This document shows positions 27,448 through 27,971 of a stretch of 27,971 bases of DNA, one piece after another. The stretch comes from a virus. The stretch is taken from the IMG/VR virus record IMGVR_UViG_3300035698_020697, positions 1 to 27,971 of that record, one strand, 5' to 3'. Within the stretch, counting starts at the first letter, position 1, and each line of letters opens with the position of its first letter. Below the pieces are notes generated by a model. The model was not told where the DNA came from. It searched no databases and saw nothing but the letters and a program-made list of their open reading frames with translations. Made by a program: the position numbers and the translations under genes.

Positions 27448-27971
27448 ATTCAAATGGTGCCCTATCCCTTTCGGTCTGTTCTCTTTCGAATTTAGTAGCT
27501 CCCAACCGAGTGGGCATGACAACTTCAAACCCTGTCCCATCCAGCGACTCAATCGTTAAAGGAGCAACCTCTGATTGACCGAAACGGAAAACGAATCCCC
27601 CAGCGCCAAGTATGTTTACAGCGTTTGAAAGATACCGGGTATTGACGCCAACAGGCCTCATCGCCGAAACCGCGTCTTTCCAAAAACGCCCGATCGCGGT
27701 CGCCCCGGAACAAGTAGAAACTTTCCCACCATTGGGGAGCTGTCCGGGTCGGGGCCTGTCCAAAACTATAAGCATGCACTCCTTGGCGGCATCCAGGGAG
27801 GCATCCAGGGAGGCATAAGGAATACACCGGAGAACACTATCAAAGCCGGACTGGCTCCTTGCTCGCGAAACAGAATGATACTCAGCCAGGACGCTCCCAA
27901 AACGTTTTCCTTCCTTGCTGTCAAAAGCAATCCCGACAGCAGCATCCGTATCATCTAGGATAATTTCCGTA
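27440..27971 (-). CDS. Sliding clamp-like protein (beta-clamp), C-terminal 176 aa, cut by right edge
   Basis: The beta-clamp encircles DNA and tethers polymerase. The frame is open through position 27970, so the gene starts outside. The C-terminal part has the family's layout. VNTRYLSNAVNILG (near the end) is the clamp's N.RYL.DAL helix. FVFRFGQSEVAPLTIESLDG is the strand pair with PL.I. VVMPTRL is the closing MP.R motif. A few residues after this are charged and not part of the fold. A 12-bp tandem repeat near 27788-27816 encodes an ASLDASLDA insert in the upstream part. It is the first gene of the visible early block. No clamp loader or polymerase is in the window. Confidence 0.72.
   Translation of the reverse strand, partial: TEIILDDTDAAVGIAFDSKEGKRFGSVLAEYHSVSRARSQSGFDSVLRCIPYASLDASLDAAKECMLIVLDRPRPGQLPNGGKVSTCSGATAIGRFWKDAVSAMRPVGVNTRYLSNAVNILGAGGFVFRFGQSEVAPLTIESLDGTGFEVVMPTRLGATKFEREQTERDRAPFEYE
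27788..27816. repeat. 12-bp tandem repeat inside the clamp-like gene
   Basis: Two full copies and a 5-bp partial copy of GGCATCCAGGGA lie head to tail on the plus strand. On the minus strand they encode ASLDASLDA. The repeat keeps the frame, so it looks like a recent in-frame duplication. Confidence 0.8.

Overview
This window looks like part of a double-stranded DNA tailed phage genome (Caudoviricetes) or an integrated copy of one. Every gene I can support lies on the minus strand, so transcription runs from the right end to the left end. Genes are packed tightly, commonly with 4-14 nt overlaps and strong Shine-Dalgarno (SD) sequences of the AAGGAG/GGAGG type, often before GTG or TTG starts. 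No tRNA, rRNA, CRISPR array, insertion sequence or integrase was seen. The host cannot be read from the sequence; strong SDs and a YozE-like gene fit a Gram-positive host, but weakly. Both ends are cut inside genes: a sliding clamp-like gene at the right edge and the large terminase at the left edge.

Right part (27971 to about 19100) is the early replication and recombination block. In transcription order it holds the C-terminal part of a beta-clamp-like protein, a small membrane protein, and a helix-turn-helix regulator whose own promoter overlaps a perfect 20-bp inverted repeat. Then come a RecB/AddB/Cas4-type nuclease with a likely Fe-S cluster, a Sak4-like recombinase ATPase with a long Lys/Pro/Ala tail, an SSB/DUF669-like protein, a replisome organiser, a T7-type primase-helicase, a zinc-ribbon protein and a RuvC-like resolvase.

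Middle part (about 19100 to 5537) is a long accessory run. It contains an amidase endolysin, a protein with a Cys-His-Asp triad like transglutaminases or papain-like proteases, an HNH nuclease, a DUF5131 (Gp37/Gp68) radical-SAM protein, two small PD-(D/E)XK proteins, an ASCH-like protein, thymidylate synthase ThyX, a YozE-like protein and a MazG-type nucleotide pyrophosphohydrolase. Many genes of unknown function lie among them. A perfect 13-bp hairpin followed by nine T residues on the minus strand (5427-5383) ends this unit.

Left part (5254 to 1) is a second unit leading into DNA packaging: a ParB-like protein, a radical-SAM enzyme, a 79-residue protein that resembles the start of a GT-A glycosyltransferase, small zinc and membrane proteins, the small terminase, two small unknown proteins and the large terminase. 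The ParB-like/radical-SAM/GT-A-like trio, taken with ThyX, MazG, DUF5131 and ASCH upstream, is the best candidate here for an undescribed system. One reading is phage DNA base modification or nucleotide-pool remodelling, which is inference only.
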